5,154 bases of DNA from contig URKW01000126.1 of the NCBI GenBank assembly GCA_900548615.1, forward strand, positions 1 to 5,154, in the 5' to 3' direction. Below are positions 4,560 to 5,154 of this stretch, in pieces. A program made the position numbers and the translations under genes. Under the pieces are notes generated by a model, which saw only the letters and a list, made by a program, of their open reading frames with translations, made no database searches and had not been told where the DNA came from. Origin of the DNA: an uncultured Eubacteriales bacterium (GTDB taxonomy: Bacteria > Bacillota > Clostridia > Oscillospirales > Oscillospiraceae). The first letter of the stretch is position 1. Every line of letters begins with the position of its first letter.

Positions 4560-4568
4560 TTATCCACA
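4560..4568 (+). promoter_or_regulatory. Perfect DnaA box in the gpr upstream region
   Basis: TTATCCACA is an exact match to the canonical DnaA box. It lies 36 bases upstream of the gpr ATG, at or beside the predicted forespore transcription start, in the AT-rich divergent region between rpsT and gpr. Only a single box is seen here. DnaA binding is an inference. Confidence 0.45.
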
Positions 4569-4604
4569 ACATTTTGTGTTTTTGAAAGGAGCGTGACCAC
4601 AAAC

Positions 4605-5154
4605 ATGAGGATCACCCGCACCGATCTGGCGCTGGAGGGCGTGGAGCAGCTGCGGCAGGGCGGCGATATTTCACGGCTGGACGGCATTTGCGCGGCGGAA
4701 TACACCCGGCATGGCTACGGCGTGACGGATGTGCGCGTCGCCACGAAGCAGGCGGCGGAGGCGGTAGGCAAGCCGGAGGGCCGGTACGTGACCATTGATC
4801 TGCGGCCCTATTTCCGCCGGGAGGAGAGGTTCTTTGCCCGTGCGGCGAGGTGTCTGGCCAGCGAGCTGCGGACGCTGCTGCCCGGCGTGGGGGAGGACTG
4901 GCCGGTGCTGGTGGCGGGCTTGGGCAACCGGGGCATGACCGCCGACGCGGTGGGGCCGCTGGCGCTGGAGAGCCTGCTGGTGACGCGGCACATGGTGCGG
5001 TCGCTGCCCCGGCAGTTCCGGGGATTCACGCCGGTTTCGGCGCTGGCGCCGGGGGTGCTGGCCGCCACAGGCATGGAGGCGCTGGAGCTTCTGCGGGGCG
5101 CGGTGCAGGCCACCGGGTGCGCCGCCGTCATCGCCGTCGACGCGCTGGCGGCCC
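4605..5154 (+). CDS. gpr: Spore germination protease GPR (peptidase A25), N-terminal part
   Basis: The frame is open from ATG 4605 to the right edge (183 residues seen); the gene is cut by the window, not broken. GPR is made as a zymogen in the forespore, cleaves itself late in sporulation, and degrades small acid-soluble DNA-protecting proteins at germination. Diagnostic parts are RTDLALE (5-11), GRYVTIDLRPY (59-69), DWPVLVAGLGNRGMTADAVGP (98-118; split here only as a span) and VIAVDALAA (175-183). Asp114 and Asp179 probably correspond to the two essential aspartates of Bacillus megaterium GPR (127 and 193). Only four residues precede RTDLA, so the propeptide is short. AAAGGAG (4585-4591) is the ribosome binding site but lies 13 bases before the ATG; an in-frame GTG at 4593 is only one base from it and so cannot use it. 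It is divergent from rpsT. About half the protein is missing, so completeness cannot be judged. Confidence 0.92.
   Translation, partial: MRITRTDLALEGVEQLRQGGDISRLDGICAAEYTRHGYGVTDVRVATKQAAEAVGKPEGRYVTIDLRPYFRREERFFARAARCLASELRTLLPGVGEDWPVLVAGLGNRGMTADAVGPLALESLLVTRHMVRSLPRQFRGFTPVSALAPGVLAATGMEALELLRGAVQATGCAAVIAVDALAA

Noticed and set aside
4591..4595. GTG at 4593 as the gpr start
   Set aside because: It is in frame but only one base from the GGAG site, too close for initiation.

Overview
The window looks like a chromosomal segment of a fairly GC-rich, endospore-forming member of the Clostridia, probably Oscillospiraceae-like. The evidence is the start of a spore protease gene (gpr) divergent from ribosomal protein gene rpsT, an arrangement known from Bacillus subtilis and other spore formers, together with strong GGAGG-type ribosome binding sites, compact T-tailed terminators, and intergenic repeats of a kind I associate with that family. 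The family assignment is an inference.

Layout. Bases 1-36 are probably the tail of something that begins outside the window, closed by a strong terminator (37-63). Bases 64-220 carry no gene and hold repeat hairpins. A minus-strand pair follows: alaX (1207-2358), an alanyl-tRNA editing protein, and a vanY-like membrane-anchored D,D-carboxypeptidase (263-1207). The two share one base (TGATG) and end at a terminator (221-251). The 341-base gap 2359-2699 holds a candidate alaX promoter with a palindrome near its start site, a second repeat mosaic built in the same order as the one at 64-220, and the terminator of the next gene. A minus-strand lipoprotein gene (2700-3437) comes next. The gap 3438-3646 contains a tandem array of DnaA-box-like 9-mers and a homopurine/homopyrimidine tract. 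A small minus-strand gene resembling phage-associated DUF6291 proteins occupies 3647-3967. The gap 3968-4145 holds the rpsT terminator, a second terminator-like structure and a further hairpin. rpsT (4146-4409, minus) starts with TTG and has a clear promoter. The AT-rich divergent region 4410-4604 serves rpsT and gpr, and gpr (4605 onward, plus) runs off the right edge.

How the genes relate. alaX and the carboxypeptidase are clearly one transcription unit. rpsT is a single-gene unit. gpr would be made in the forespore to degrade SASP proteins at germination, and its continuation (often spoIIP) lies outside the window. The lipoprotein and the DUF6291-like gene show no visible functional link to their neighbours.

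I found no clear new defence or mobile system. The best leads are the 11-12-bp-pitch DnaA-box-like array at 3525-3567, a perfect DnaA box in the gpr leader, the palindrome at the predicted alaX start site, the modular repeats shared by two gaps, and an out-of-frame Lys/Glu-rich tail after the DUF6291-like gene.
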